From Calliopum simillimum (taxonomy: Eukaryota; Arthropoda; Insecta; Diptera; Lauxaniidae), in the NCBI GenBank assembly GCA_951812925.1, contig OX638368.1, positions 151,948,492 through 152,012,491 on the forward strand: a DNA stretch of 64,000 bases, read 5' to 3'. The notes under the pieces are model-generated. The model was not told the DNA's origin and did no database searches. It saw nothing but the letters and a program-made list of their open reading frames with translations. Shown here piece by piece: positions 1 to 10,975 of the stretch (position 1 is the stretch's first letter; every line of letters starts with the position of its first letter). The position numbers were made by a program, and so were the translations under genes.

Positions 1-2340
1 TGACTCCATTTATTATGTAATCAAAAGTAACATTTTTTTCAATAAAAAAAAAAAAAATTAATCATAAATAAAAATTATAACACAAAAGAGTGCATAGGTC
101 CAAGGTACACACAGACAGCATGTTTTGAAAACTGTCAACAGTAGTTTACTCCAAAAACTAATTTTTACATACAAAAAACACTTTTTCCGTCACTTTTTAT
201 ACACGCATACAGCTTGACGGTCTGAAGTCTACTAATATCAGTCACCGGTATGAGTGGAAAATTCCATAGAAGAACATTATCGTACACGTGCAACTGTTGA
301 GTGGCAACCGACACTCGGACCGAGGTACACTCGGACCAAGGTACACACATCTCCCATATATAATTCTCTTAATATTGCATTTTAATCAGATTTTGTTAAT
401 TTTTAGTCTTTGGAAATTCCACGATCACCCTCTAAAATCTGAAAGATGGTGTTAAAAAGTGAGCTGAATATTTTTTCCAAATTTTTTGAAGGCCATTTTT
501 TGAGGTCGCTCATTACCATTAACATACCATTCACCATACTATTCAATACCTGTCACGCTTCCTTCTAAGCGTTACAAGCGGAAGGACAAAGTGAACATAA
601 CCCTGGTGTATGTATCATAGTGAAAAATAGAGGCGTTTTATTTTGACAATTTGGTTTTTGTCTGGTAAGAATTCATAAAACAGAATACAATTTAATCATT
701 TTTGTTCATAATTCTGATCATTTGTTTATGCACAACATGGCGTATGAGTAACATTGATTAAGATTATATTTTTCAATTAAAATTAGTACCTACGAATTTA
801 GTTTAAGTTTGTCTTTTTACCAGTGCTTTAATAGAGCTAGAACCTGGTGAAATTGATAATATTCATGTAACAAAAATTATTTGAAAACAATGTTTTTGTC
901 TGCAAGAGATTAACTAGAAAAGAAATACGCTTTTAATGACTGAAAATATGTGAATCGTACGACACGTAACGCTCACTGCTATCTTATAACATGGAGGCTT
1001 AAGAGGAGCTGTGACTTTTTTCAATTTATCAAAAAGTTTCCTCACTGAATTTTTTTTAAGATTGCTTGGTCCCGTAATTATATCCGTTTTGTGAAACGTT
1101 CGAATACATAGTTAATATAAAAATTTTTCACAAAATTAATATTGAATTGAACATTTTTTGAAGAACAGTCGGACACGCTAATTTTATCCATATACCAAAA
1201 ATGAAAAAAGGCTCAACAAAAGAAATAGCTTTAACTGACTTAAGTGAACTGAGAAGAAATGCTGCAACACCCAGCTGCGATAAATAAGAAATCACTACCA
1301 ATACCTTAAAAAATCCGCTAATGAAGAAAGCAAAAGCCAAGTGTTGCATACTTCAATGCAGCAATTGATGAACGAACAATAAAACCCAACATCAATTGCA
1401 AACGCAATAAAAGAAGAACACAAAGGCAAATAAAAACACACAATCAAATGCAAGATACCACAACACAACTGCAGCAGCAAAAGAGGCCTAAAAGAGTCAC
1501 CTCATGTGTGTGCGGTGGTGGATGGACGGAAGGGAGTGTAACCTGAATGTGATGCAGTGTTATGCTACGCTATGCTATGCACTGCACGCATTGTATGGGT
1601 AACAATTTTGGAAAAAACCCCATGATGAGTCATCGCATGATTTTTATCCCGATGCAGAGAGAGGAGCAATGACAACCAACAACAAAAACTAAAACATCAA
1701 CAAATTTGGTGCGCGCCAACCTGATAACTCATTGCTGTTGTTGTATTTGCCATTTTTTGTTTTTGTAATATAGATGGCGCTACACGCGCTGTTTGTAACG
1801 TACGATGGAATTTGAAAGCGTCAAAGAAAACAAGTCTTTTTGTTTTGATTTCACAACTCAAAGAGAGAAAATGCTCCAATGAGTGAGGAAATTGTGAGTG
1901 AAACTCTTTGAGTGAAACATAGGAGATATTTGCGCAGACGCGCTCATTATAATTAATATGCTCTTGAGTCGTATATTAGAGTAATACTAAATTTTAACAC
2001 ATTTTGCTCAAATTTTCTATTTAAAAAGATTCAATGTTCTCGAGGCTTCAGTAATGTGTTTTTGTGCAAATGCAACATGGGTAACTTTAAATACATGCAT
2101 AAAAGTTAAATTTCAGAATATTTTCGACTTTTTTTTTCAAAAATTTCCATCTATCTCAAAAAACAAATATATTTGGAAAATAACTTATCATAAGCTTATT
2201 TTAGAAAACGTTATATTTGAAAATCACTGATTTCATATTACATAAAAACACTGTACATCGATTTTGACGCTTTTGAAAACCCTACTCTCCTAAACACGAA
2301 CATGCTATCAGTTTTTTGCGTTAGATCACGTTTTCTGCAA
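1..2340. other. Upstream non-coding DNA
   Basis: No supported gene. ORFs here are short and of skewed composition. It holds a degraded copy of the dispersed TATACCC repeat at 541-615 and a dispersed motif near 411-500 (GGAAATTCCACGAT) that recurs near 54870. The stretch 1500-1580 has short TATGCTA-type repeats. Otherwise AT-rich single-copy-looking sequence. Confidence 0.6.
541..615 (+). repeat. Dispersed TATACCC repeat, copy 1 (fragment)
   Basis: Contains the block reading roughly ACCTGTCACGC, CTTCCTTCTAAGCG, GGAAGGACAAAGTGAA and a decayed CCCTGG end. The same block is found near 11151, 27830, 30413 and 56840. Only the right-hand part of the unit is present. Confidence 0.7.
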
Positions 2341-2835
2341 AACCGGCTTAGAAGTTATAAGGAAAACGGTGATATAACTTATAATGTAAAATTAGCTTAA
2401 AATAGAAAAGTGCTCCGACTTTTATGGTCGTAGACTTGTTAGAAGGGTATTACAGAATCAATTTTGCTTAAGTGTTAAAGAAAATATTTCACCAGGTGGC
2501 TCTTTAAAAATCATTTAATTCGCAAAATTGGATTTTTAACGCATTTTATTAAGTTTTAAACATTTATCGTCTTCAGTCACCCATACCCCTACTGAAATTT
2601 TTTGCAGAACATTTTAACCCATTATAGTCCAGTCTTTGAAAAAAAAAAAAAAAGTCAAAAGGACTCATTAAAACCGAATATAATGGGTCAAGATTTTCCA
2701 TAAAAATTGTCCATACCTGATTTCATTAGCTAAAAACCACTTCATGGTTGTTGTTAAGTAAGAGATAGTGCTTTTTTGTATACCCCGAACCATGACGAAA
2801 AATTTGAGATATCACACGACTCATTTTTGAGATAG

Positions 2836-3363
2836 TCTATATATATAAAAATTAATTCCGTCCGTTAGTCTGGCAAAAACTCGAAAACGACTTATCCGAT
2901 TTGATTAATTTTTTTTTTGTTTGTTCTCAACAATACTGAGGTGGTTTAAAAGGTAAGAAATTTAAGTTAGAATGCATATTAAGGGTGGACCTCATACAAT
3001 AATTTGTTTTAAACCGCATTTTCCCAAAGACCGCTTAATCGATTCACATGAAATTTGCACCACATAATCTTCAAAAGCCATATAAATTTTATTTAAGGTG
3101 GCTATTAAGGGTGGCTCCCATACAAAAATATTTTTCAAATAGGATTTAATCGAAGGCTACTTAGTCGATTCACATGACTTTAACACCACCTAGCTTTTAT
3201 AATGAGCGGCCTTTACTAAGCTTCATAACTTTTATTTAGGGTGGGTAATTCTCATACAAAGATATTTCAAAAATTTGATTTTCCTAAAGTTGGAAGGTTG
3301 ATTATAATTGATAATAGATTATCAATAAATTTTAGGTGATACGAAGTTCACCAGGTCATCTAG
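2836..3363 (+). mobile_element. Helitron-like non-autonomous element
   Basis: The left end reads TCTATATATATAAAAATTAA followed by CCGTCCGTTAGTCTGG. This is the typical TC plus TATATA start of many insect Helitrons. The right end reads GAAGTTCACCAGGTCATCTAG followed by T, so it ends in CTAG with a 3' T flank. The 5' flanking base is G rather than the usual A, and I see no strong 3' hairpin. It lies inside the spacer of the foldback at 2347-3788. No Rep/helicase coding sequence is present. Confidence 0.55.
2980..3290 (+). repeat. Tandem repeat, about 125 bp unit, about 3 copies
   Basis: Each unit carries AAGGGTGG (or a variant), CTCATACAA/CCCATACAAA, an AT-rich stretch, then CGATTCACATGA and a CACCAC/CACCTA block. 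Copies start near 2990, 3108 and 3238. Lies inside the Helitron-like element, where such internal minisatellites are common. Confidence 0.7.
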
Positions 3364-3790
3364 TTATAAAATATATACCGTACTACGCCTTGATTTTGCA
3401 TGCTTTAAGATTTGAAAACTATATTTTGGAAAATCGTATTTTCTCAGGGTCATAATGAAATTACACAAGGAACATATTTTATGACAAATTAACCCATTAT
3501 ACCCAGTTTTTACGGGTCCTTTTGACACTTTCCCCTAAAAACTGGGCTATAATGAGTTAAAATATTATACAAAAATATTCCAAAAAAATTTCTCTAGGGG
3601 TCACCAAAGACAAAAAATACCAGAAGAAAATGTTCTAAAAATAAAATTGTTGGCATTAAATGATTTTTAAAACGCTATTTAGTTAAATATTATATGTTTC
3701 AACACTTAAGCTAAATAAGCTCTGTAATACTTTGCAACAAGTCCACGACCATAAAGAAATATCACCGGCTTCCTAATAACTTCTAAGCGA

Positions 3791-4946
3791 GTTAGTCTTG
3801 CTATACGGCTGTGAGGTATGGGCAGACTCAGTTAAAAGGAACAACTTTCGAAAAGCCCTGAGTTCGGTGCGAAAAACAGCAGCACTACATGTATCGTCGT
3901 CGTACCGCACTGTGTCACAGGCTGCGGTGCTGGTGATTATCAGAACGATACCAATAGACTTGATGGTTCTGGAGCGTCAAAGATTGTGGACGCAGAAGAA
4001 CCAACTGGTAAGCCAGTGGACAGCGAAAGATGTCAGGTCTCACACCTTGCAAAGCTGGAAAAAAGAGAAATGAAAAATGAAACCTTCGGACGCTGGACAG
4101 CGCGACTAATATCCCCCTTTTGAACACCTGGTAAGACAGGAAGTTCGGCGAAGTAAGTTATAACATAACGTAGCTGCTATCAAAACATGGATATTTTCAG
4201 AATTCCTAAAAAATATAGCAAAAACAGATAAACCAGACTGCGTATACGGCGACGCAGAACTTGATGATGCAGGACATACGTTCTTCAACTGCAGAGAGAA
4301 GACTGGAGTTACAGGATCGCGTTGGTCCACTTATATTCGAGAACATTATACCAACTATGCTGGACAAAATGTAAAGAGCGTACTTCGCTTAAAGAAGAGA
4401 GGCCTTAAAAAACGCTGCCGCTGTGCATCATCTTGCATAGCCGCTAGCGCTCTTAATTTCTTCTCTGGTTGGGGTCTCGACACTAGGCCCTGTTCGCCTT
4501 GGCAGGGACCAAGACGGTTCCAGAACAGGACAACTTTCGTCCAGGCAGAGATCGCAGTCAGTAGGACCTCATTCGTCCTCGGCCAAGGTCTAAGTTTTGA
4601 AACGGTTTCTCCCCTCTAGATTTACCCCTCTTTACTTAAAAAGAAAATAAAGATGTTATCAAGGGCTGCTGAAGCACTTCTCCGCCCTTCTCTCTTGCAG
4701 GAGAAATATAGTGGAAGCCCAACGTAGGCAAATGAAGAAATGACATTAAATGCTTTAAAGTGAACACCCCTGATGCAATGCCAAAAATGGTTTCCTAGGC
4801 GGAAGGTATTCCAGATGAAGAGGAGGTATTTTAATCGGTAGAACGCTTAGGAGAATCCGACATGACGGGCACCGGGCATGATCCGGCCTTTTGGCGTTTT
4901 CCAAAGCGTCAAAATTATTATTCAATGTAATTGAATTGAATTGAAA
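3791..4946 (+). pseudogene. R1-clade non-LTR retrotransposon, 3' relic
   Basis: Frame 3798-4073 translates to the C-terminal part of an R1-type reverse transcriptase protein: LLYGCEVWADSV, then SSVRKTAALHVSSSYRTVS and AVLVIIRTIPIDLMVLER. This is the usual 'LYGAPVWAD...YRTVS...PIDLL..ER' block after the RT domain. Further on, in other frames, FGRWTARLI and a Cys/His motif (KPDCVYGDAELDDAGHTFF then NC) give the C-terminal zinc-like region. Frameshifts and stops occur near 4075, 4130 and 4340. A GC-richer 3'UTR (4400-4900) follows and ends in a short ATTGA/TTGAA tail (about 4930-4946), a plausible LINE tail. RT catalytic part missing: 5' truncated. Confidence 0.85.
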
Positions 4947-5038
4947 ACTTTGTTTTTACTTAGGGTATTCACAAATGGCATCTTAAAATAACAATGTGGC
5001 AACATTGCGACATCTTAAAACATTAAATGTGAACGCCG

Positions 5039-5896
5039 CACAGTGCGTTGAGCCCATACAAGCAATGGTCAAAAATAGAATTAGTGGTTGGATATCGATG
5101 AAATTTGGTACTATAAGTAATTTGGAATCGCTGAGCTCAAAAATGATCTCAGATTTGTTGTAAACTTTATAGTTTTGCTAAAAACTAGGTATTTAGGACG
5201 ATTTTCTTAAGGTCCCTATGTAACGATGATGAAAAAGTAATGTTTAATGTTAACAAATGAAATGTACGTAATAGGAATAATGTTTTTGTACTTGTGAGAC
5301 AATTAGTGTTCATAAAAACAAAAAAAAAAAAATTTCAACATAAATTTTTCGTTTTAAGCATTTTTTAAAAAAAGAAAAAAAAATATTTGTAGGACGAAGT
5401 AGGAAAAGTTATTTGCAGTTCTTGATTAAATAGAACTCGAACTAGTAGATTAGGAAGAAAAACGGCACTTATTTTTATAAGATTTGTTTTTTTTTTTCAT
5501 CGAAATTTGTCAATTTCTGAAGTTTTTCATTTGATAATATCGTGTATTAAGATCACTACAATATACATCAAATTATATATTTTCCAAAATTTTTTAGTTT
5601 TATTTATTTACTCAAATATTATTTATAATAAAAAACTTTACTTCGCTTAGTTTAATCAAAAGACAAATTTTTGATATTTATTTGTTTAAGAGAACCCAAA
5701 ACGAAGTGAATAAAACATGATTTTTTTTTGAAAAATATCTCAACTTTGAAGTGTCACAGCGTAGCCAAAACTGAGTTTTTCCCCTAAATATTTTGTTTTT
5801 ATTTTATTGATACAATTACCTATCGATTGATACCAATATTATTAGGTTTCGAGTCACAAAAAATTTTGATTTTTGCCCACTAGCCAACGCAGTGTG
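5039..5896. mobile_element. Transib-like non-autonomous DNA transposon
   Basis: The ends are inverted repeats of 12 bp, CACAGTGCGTTG on the left and CACACTGCGTTG (reverse complement of the right end), with one mismatch. They are flanked by an exact 5-bp direct repeat CGCCG (5034-5038 and 5897-5901). A terminus starting CACWRTG together with a GC-rich CGNCG 5-bp duplication is the signature of the Transib superfamily, the relatives of RAG1. CAAAAA blocks sit 24 bp (left) and 14 bp (right) inside the heptamers, much like the 23/12 arrangement of recombination signals. The 858-bp interior is AT-rich with no transposase ORF, so it would need a transposase in trans. Confidence 0.7.
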
Positions 5897-6581
5897 CGCC
5901 GCCAAATAAATAATAGCATACTAATACAAATATTCAAAATATTTTCCTGTGCAAAATGCCAAAACTAGCTTACATTTTTGGTCTCCATATTCGCTATTAT
6001 TGAGTCGTAAAAATGCAATATGAAGAAAAACATGCTCCTTAAACTGTTAAATTTGCCACATTGTATTAAATTCCATTTGCATTCAAAACAAAAATAACAA
6101 ATTTCTCTTCTCATCCCATTAAAATTAAATCGTCACGATTTTAAGAGCGGAATTAACACTCCGTTTTGAATACCCTAATTGTTTTTATTCAATATCCAAA
6201 TGTTTTCAAAAATATCTTTAATTGATGTTTAGATGTTTAGTCCACACAAAAAATTGTCATTTCAATATGTAAGGAAAATCTTTTCTGCGGTATATGATTT
6301 TATAATGCACAAAGTTGAATTGTGACTCGATTCGGAATATATGTAGGTATGTAAGTATAAGTTTAATAACATAACATTGAAGTTTCAATATCGCAAATAA
6401 TTAACTGTATACCTGTCCAGTATTGTTTTGGTTGCAGTGCATTAAGGTTAATGTATTGACTATCGAATAAAAAATAATGAATTCAGTAGTTAAACTCTTC
6501 AAAATCTCTTTTTAACTTTTCCCCAATGATATACTACTAGTTTTTATTGAGATTTATTTATATACTATGAGTTTTTTATAA

Positions 6582-6707
6582 TGCGAACTCACACGAAGGG
6601 CACGGGCAGTTAGGGCACGTCAAATATCTAGGCAATCGGAGGGAAGTGGTGCTTTCATTTCCCTCCGTTTGCCTACAAATTTGACGTGCCCGTCGTGTGA
6701 GTTCGCA
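6582..6707. mobile_element. Hairpin MITE, 126 bp
   Basis: TGCGAACTCACACGA at the left is exactly mirrored by TCGTGTGAGTTCGCA at the right. Internally GGCACGTCAAAT pairs with ATTTGACGTGCC, and GGAGGGAA with TTCCCTCC. Nearly the whole element folds into one hairpin. No clear target duplication. Confidence 0.75.
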
Positions 6708-7439
6708 CATAGAAGTAAAAACATTAAGAAATTCAAGGTCTGCATTATAGTATGACGGGACGTATACTATCCCTTAAATAAATGTATAGCATGCGATAAT
6801 TTTGTCAATTATTGTGCTCTCAAGCGTGTTTTTATGACATTTCTCGTAGTTTCTCTTGTGAACCATTCACTTTGAACAGTATTCACCCTATTTATACGTA
6901 CATTTGTATGTACATACATACCTATCTTGTATACGGTCTTTTCATACCTACAACAACATTGTGATGGTGGTGAATTCGTCTTTGTGTTCGTTGTGAATGT
7001 AAACTTCCAGAAGAAACAAGGCATATGTGAAATACCAACAACTACGTTGAATATATGGTGAACGGGCAACCTCTACCAAATGCGGGCAAGAGACAGCAAA
7101 TATAGTATATGTAGATTTAGTTATTTTTTGCTTTTTGTTAAGGCAACGACGTGTTCAAACGCGACGTATTCTGTTCATTCTCCAACGTACATTCCTATAT
7201 TTTTTTGTTGTTGTTGTTTTCAAGAAAAAAAAAAAAAAAAAAACCTTTACCCGAACGCAGTGAGAAAAAAAACTTAAAATCAAAGGAATAAATATAAATA
7301 ACGCAAAATCAAGCTGAAAACATAAATGTATTAACGCAAAGTCCAGAAACTCTGGTTTAAAAGACGTAAATCGTTCCGTCTGATTGCGAAATCCCATTTG
7401 TCTGCTTTTCCCCTTGTCTATGAGGCTGACCCTCAAGTC

Positions 7440-7999
7440 TCGACTTTGTTATTACCCAAATTTACGAAATATTCCGTAAAGCATTACGAAATTTTGTACG
7501 ATTCGTTCGTAATTTGTTCGTGGTACTCCAAAACGAGTTTATCGAAAACGAGTGTTAAAATCCGTGAACGTTAAGTAAACTTAGAACGAAGGGGTGTGGT
7601 TGACAGTGTAGCAGATAAAGTGGAGAAAACGAAAACGTAAAGTAAAAAGTGCTGACGACATTTTATACGATAAAACCGTGCGCAACATAACCTTAAATGT
7701 CAAAACGTACATATATAGTAAAAACGGTTAATAAATAGTTAATGAAATCATTTATACATTCAAAGATTCTCTTTTTTACAAATTAATTTTTGCGTTTTGT
7801 CGCATTTCGTTAATTCATTCCTACAAGTGTTCCTTTTTGTGCTTGCGCAAAGTTTCCAACTGTCAGTGCTACTTTGACAGCTGTCAAAAAGTTAATAAAA
7901 TCAAGTGAGAATTTTGTTATTGTAATATTTCAACGAAATTACTGTGATTTGATTAAACTCAACTTAAAAAAAAAAATAAAGGAAATCATAGAGTGAAAC
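7440..7999 (+). promoter_or_regulatory. kay: Probable leader/promoter region of the upstream exon
   Basis: CG-containing motifs (AACG, ACGAA) are frequent compared with the surroundings, and a candidate initiator GTCAGTG lies near 7862 (inside AACTGTCAGTGCTAC). No TATA box is obvious, so the start site is not fixed. The stretch just before the ATG reads GAGTGAAACATG, a good fly translation context. The 5' splice structure of this leader cannot be decided from sequence. Confidence 0.35.
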
Positions 8000-8278
8000 A
8001 TGAAAATTAAAATCGAATTAAATGAACACGCAACGAATTCGAATACCTCCTCCTCTTACGATAACGCGAACATGGAGGAGGATGAAGTGGTCGAGGGCGA
8101 TGATATGCTGGAACAAGAGCAGGAGCATGATACTGATGACGATGAGGGCGAGGAGGAGGTAGTTAGGCGTGAATTACTGGATAATACGTCAAGTCAGAAT
8201 TCATATGACTTTCTGCCGCAATATTCGACATTCACAACAACAACGACAGCAACGACTGCCGCACGAAACAATCTTATC
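8000..8278 (+). CDS. kay: Upstream alternative first coding exon, probable kayak (Fos) isoform N-terminus
   Basis: Open for 93 codons from an ATG in strong context (AAACATG) to a consensus donor (ATC|GTAAGT, GT at 8279-8280), ending in phase 0. Residues 1-8 are basic/alternating (MKIKIELN). Residues 25-55 are strongly acidic (MEEDEV, GDDMLEQEQEHDTDDDEGEEE). Residues 62-78 are Ser/Tyr/Gln-containing (SSQNSYDFLPQYSTF), followed by a Thr/Ala run. Such composition fits an activation-type region of a transcription factor. The MK[I/V]K[I/V]E start resembles a Drosophila kay isoform start as I remember it. Strand and phase agree with the kay exon at 33761, so both could splice to the same core exon. 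No bZIP is encoded here. It could belong to another gene; assignment is inference. Confidence 0.6.
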
Positions 8279-9160
8279 GTAAGTTGAAAAAAAAAAAACA
8301 ATAACAAATTTACCATAAAAAGATTAAAATCTCTAAAGCCAAAAATGAAATTTAAACATAAATGAAATCCAAATAAAAGAGTTTTCAGTAAAATTGAAAA
8401 TTTCACCAATTTAAATATGTATATAGTACATATGTATGCATGTATCGCAAAATACAAAAAATATATTCAACGATTTAAGCTCGTTTTGACGCTGTTATTT
8501 CATTAATATTACGTATTATAATTATTTCTTTTTAATTTTTCGCTCCAACTTTAACTAAATTAATTAATCGAATATATGTTGGAACGTAGCAAAAACTTGT
8601 TTTTCATGCATTTAATTTTTGTTTCGTTGTTTTATCTTGTAGATACTGTTGTATTTTTATCTTTTTCTCAACTTTTGTTGTTTTGTCGTCCAACACAATT
8701 TAATGAAAAAAAAAAAAAAAAAAACGTGGAAGGGGTGCGGACTTTGGGCGTACAATACTCTCGGTTGTTTTATGACTTTGGAATTTCAATCTTCATTTTG
8801 CTCTTTATTCGTTTTTTGCTTTTCAACTCTGTTTATTAATTTTTGTTTTATTTTTATTTCGTTTTACATTCTCCAGTTGGATTTCGTTTTATTTGACAGT
8901 TCAATGTTTGCATACACAATGGCATTTGCTCGTTTGCTTCCTACTGTGTTGAGTTTGTGCTTGTGTGCAAGTTATTTAGCCAGAGAGCATACTATATTAG
9001 AGAGCAAAATTTCAATTAAAAGTTGCATGCGATTTTTTCTGAATTGCCATGTGAGATCTATCTATGTGAGATCTATCTATGTGAGATCTATCCATAAAAG
9101 AAGAGCTCATTCTTTCTGTTTTTATATTCTTATTCCTACGAGAGCAAAGACTCATTGCGT
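8279..9160 (+). other. Start of intron 1 of the upstream isoform
   Basis: Begins with GTAAGT and is T-rich. The long open frames here encode only Phe/Leu/Ser-rich low-complexity peptide and are not genes. Confidence 0.5.
9050..9093 (+). repeat. 15-bp tandem repeat, 3 copies
   Basis: TGTGAGATCTATCTA occurs at 9050, 9065 and, missing its last base, 9080. Perfect over the first two copies, so recent expansion. Confidence 0.95.
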
Positions 9161-9199
9161 CCGATTTCTTGCAATACTTTTTTATTTATTTCCATGACC

Positions 9200-10745
9200 A
9201 ACACGATTCTTCTATACCCTTCTCCAGCGAACTTCTCCCACTAACTTATAGCAAACCACAAGTTCTGAAGACTTGTAGATATCACTTAAAGTCTTGTGGC
9301 CAAACTTTGCTGGACATTAAGCAGAGAGTGTGTCCTGTCTACTATTCGCATCACTTGATCTCATTTACTATTATTTTATTAGATCTTTTGTACAGCCTCT
9401 TTCCCTATCAAAACAGTTCCAGACAATCTGTAAATCTCGTCACTGCCGTGGGATTAATTTGACCTATGTATGTAGATTATTAAGATCTAAAATCTCAACA
9501 CTTAAGTACTTAATTTTGCGTCTCAACGCAGCAGGGCAAGCACATAATACATGCTCTGCTATTTTCATGTTTTCTTGGCAGAGTTTACAAAAATCGTCGT
9601 CTACCAGACCCATCTACTTTAGGTGATAATTATGTTTACAATGACCTAACATTATTTCGCTGTATGTTTTTATATATTTTCTGCTGAGATTAAAAACAAC
9701 TTCAACCTTAACACGTTTTGGATTGCTTAACATTTGAAAGGTATAGAAGCAAAGGCAGCAATCTCCTTTTTTTTTCTGAGTGTGTCTGTTAGTGTTTGAC
9801 CACAAAGTATCATCAAATGCAAGAAGATGGCATGATCAAAGAGGTATAGAATCAAAGACGACAGTCTCTCCTTTAATCATGGACATCTTTGATAGTGACA
9901 TATAGTTGCATTTGATGGTAGCTTGTGATCAAACACTATCAAACACGTTCATAAACAAAATGGAGATTGCCGCCTTTGCTTCTATACCCCTCATTTTCGC
10001 TTGTCTCATGCCCTTCTGGGCTGTCCAGTGGTCGATAGGGCTGTTTTCTTTCCATTCCCAAATTCAGTTATTTTTAAAGCTGTTGTTCGCTCCGAAGAAT
10101 AGTTCTTTGACGATAAAAGTATTGAGAACAGCTCTCTTGCATAATTGTGCACTCAAAAATCTATGCCCCTCTTAAATTTGCCGACCACTGTTTTAGAGTC
10201 GCTTGACTGTCCGAACGAATGTATATGTCGGTGCCAAGGCTGCCCTTACGTAGACATTCTCTGACGCACAATTCTAAAGCTGGACTTCCGCCTGAAAAAT
10301 GCAATCGGTTTTTCCCATTGCTTTTTGTAATCTTGATCCCACGACCCCAGCTCCATTTTGGACCCATCAGTGAACCATAACTGTTAGCCCTGTTTTATAT
10401 GTATGTACATCATTCCTCTACCAATCGGCGCAGTCATAGATGAGCACTTTGAATATTCTGGGGAAAATAAGCTTTTTACAAGAGAGACATGCTGTCCCAA
10501 AACTTATTCAGTATTTTGACATGCCTTGTGAGATCGCCTTCTTTAAGTTGGTGTAAAAAAGGTAGTCTGAGGGCCGCACAGGCTACTTCTTTCGTAACCA
10601 TAAGCTGAAGAGGAGTAAGTCCCATAACTATTCTTAGAAAAACTGTCGGGCACTTCCTTAGTTTCCTTAGTACCACTGTGACACCTAAGCAGGCTATTCT
10701 GAAAATCATATTTAGCAAAATGAAACGTCTCACTTTATCAATATC
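9200..10745 (-). pseudogene. Non-LTR retrotransposon with RNase H, degraded, split by a MITE
   Basis: Reading the minus strand from 10733: RT-to-RNase-H linker with IACLGVT, LRKCPTVFLRIVMGLTPLQL and KEVACAALRL, a standard LINE block. Then RNase H with FTDGSKMELG (catalytic Asp, codon at about 10366-10368) and, further on, IYIRSDSQATLKQW (second Asp). After an inserted MITE (9740-9988), the C-terminal Cys/His motif CKLCQENMKIAEHVLCACP follows at about 9530-9595. Presence of RNase H suggests an I/LOA-like clade. The upstream RT and endonuclease are missing, and stops and frameshifts break the frame. Confidence 0.85.
9740..9988 (+). mobile_element. MITE family A, copy 1 (inside LINE)
   Basis: Inverted ends GGTATAGAAGCAAAGGC and, on the other side, GCCTTTGCTTCTATACC. 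Each is followed by GCAATCTCC or its variant. A copy in opposite orientation is at 50909-51151, with matching internal blocks (GTGTTTGA, CACAAG, CTTCTTGCATTTGATG, TTTGATTCTAT). It separates the RNase H part from the C-terminal Cys/His part of the LINE, so it inserted after that LINE. Confidence 0.85.
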
Positions 10746-10784
10746 CTTTGCGATGACTCTTATATCCTGTCACGACTTTCCCGA

Positions 10785-10975
10785 TTCTTGAATTTCCTTC
10801 TCCAGCGACCTTTTCTACGTGGTTTTTGGTCTACCACGTCTTCTAACTACTGCCATGTGCATTTTATTCAAGTGCCTGACGCCAGACTTTGCTGTATAGT
10901 TTCCGGAGAGTATGGCCTATCGATCCCCACTTACGTTGCTTGATCTCGTTTGCTATGAGCAAAATCAGGTATGGA
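10785..10975 (-). pseudogene. RTE-like LINE, C-terminal relic
   Basis: Minus-strand translation from 10950 gives NEIKQRKWGSIGHTLRK, then VWRQALE, a stop and a frame change, then RRRGRPKTT. This is the end of the reverse transcriptase protein in RTE-type elements ('RRW..IGHTLR...RQALEWN..G.RRRGRPK.TW'). Two or more stops; only about 60 codons remain. It lies directly upstream, on its strand, of the RNase H LINE relic, but from a different clade. Confidence 0.8.

Larger units (their letters stand above)
2347..3788. mobile_element. Foldback element with about 310-370 bp imperfect arms
   Basis: The left arm (about 2347-2700) is the reverse complement of the right arm (about 3482-3788). Shared blocks in order are CTTAGAAGTTAT, CGGTGATAT, TTTATGGTCGT with ACTTGTT, GCTTAAGTGTT, TTTAAAAATCATTTAAT and AACYCATTATA. 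The arms are separated by about 780 bp that contains a Helitron-like insert. No coding capacity. The right end abuts the R1 LINE relic, so the foldback may have inserted into or next to it. Confidence 0.8.

Noticed and set aside
2980..3290. CRISPR-like spaced repeats
   Set aside because: Degenerate tandem repeats of about 125 bp inside a transposon in a eukaryotic sequence; no short exact repeats with unique spacers.
8649..9197. Longest open frame in the window (182 codons, +)
   Set aside because: Phe/Leu/Cys/Tyr-rich low-complexity translation of a T-rich intron, containing a poly-Lys run from poly-A and a 15-bp tandem repeat; no domain.
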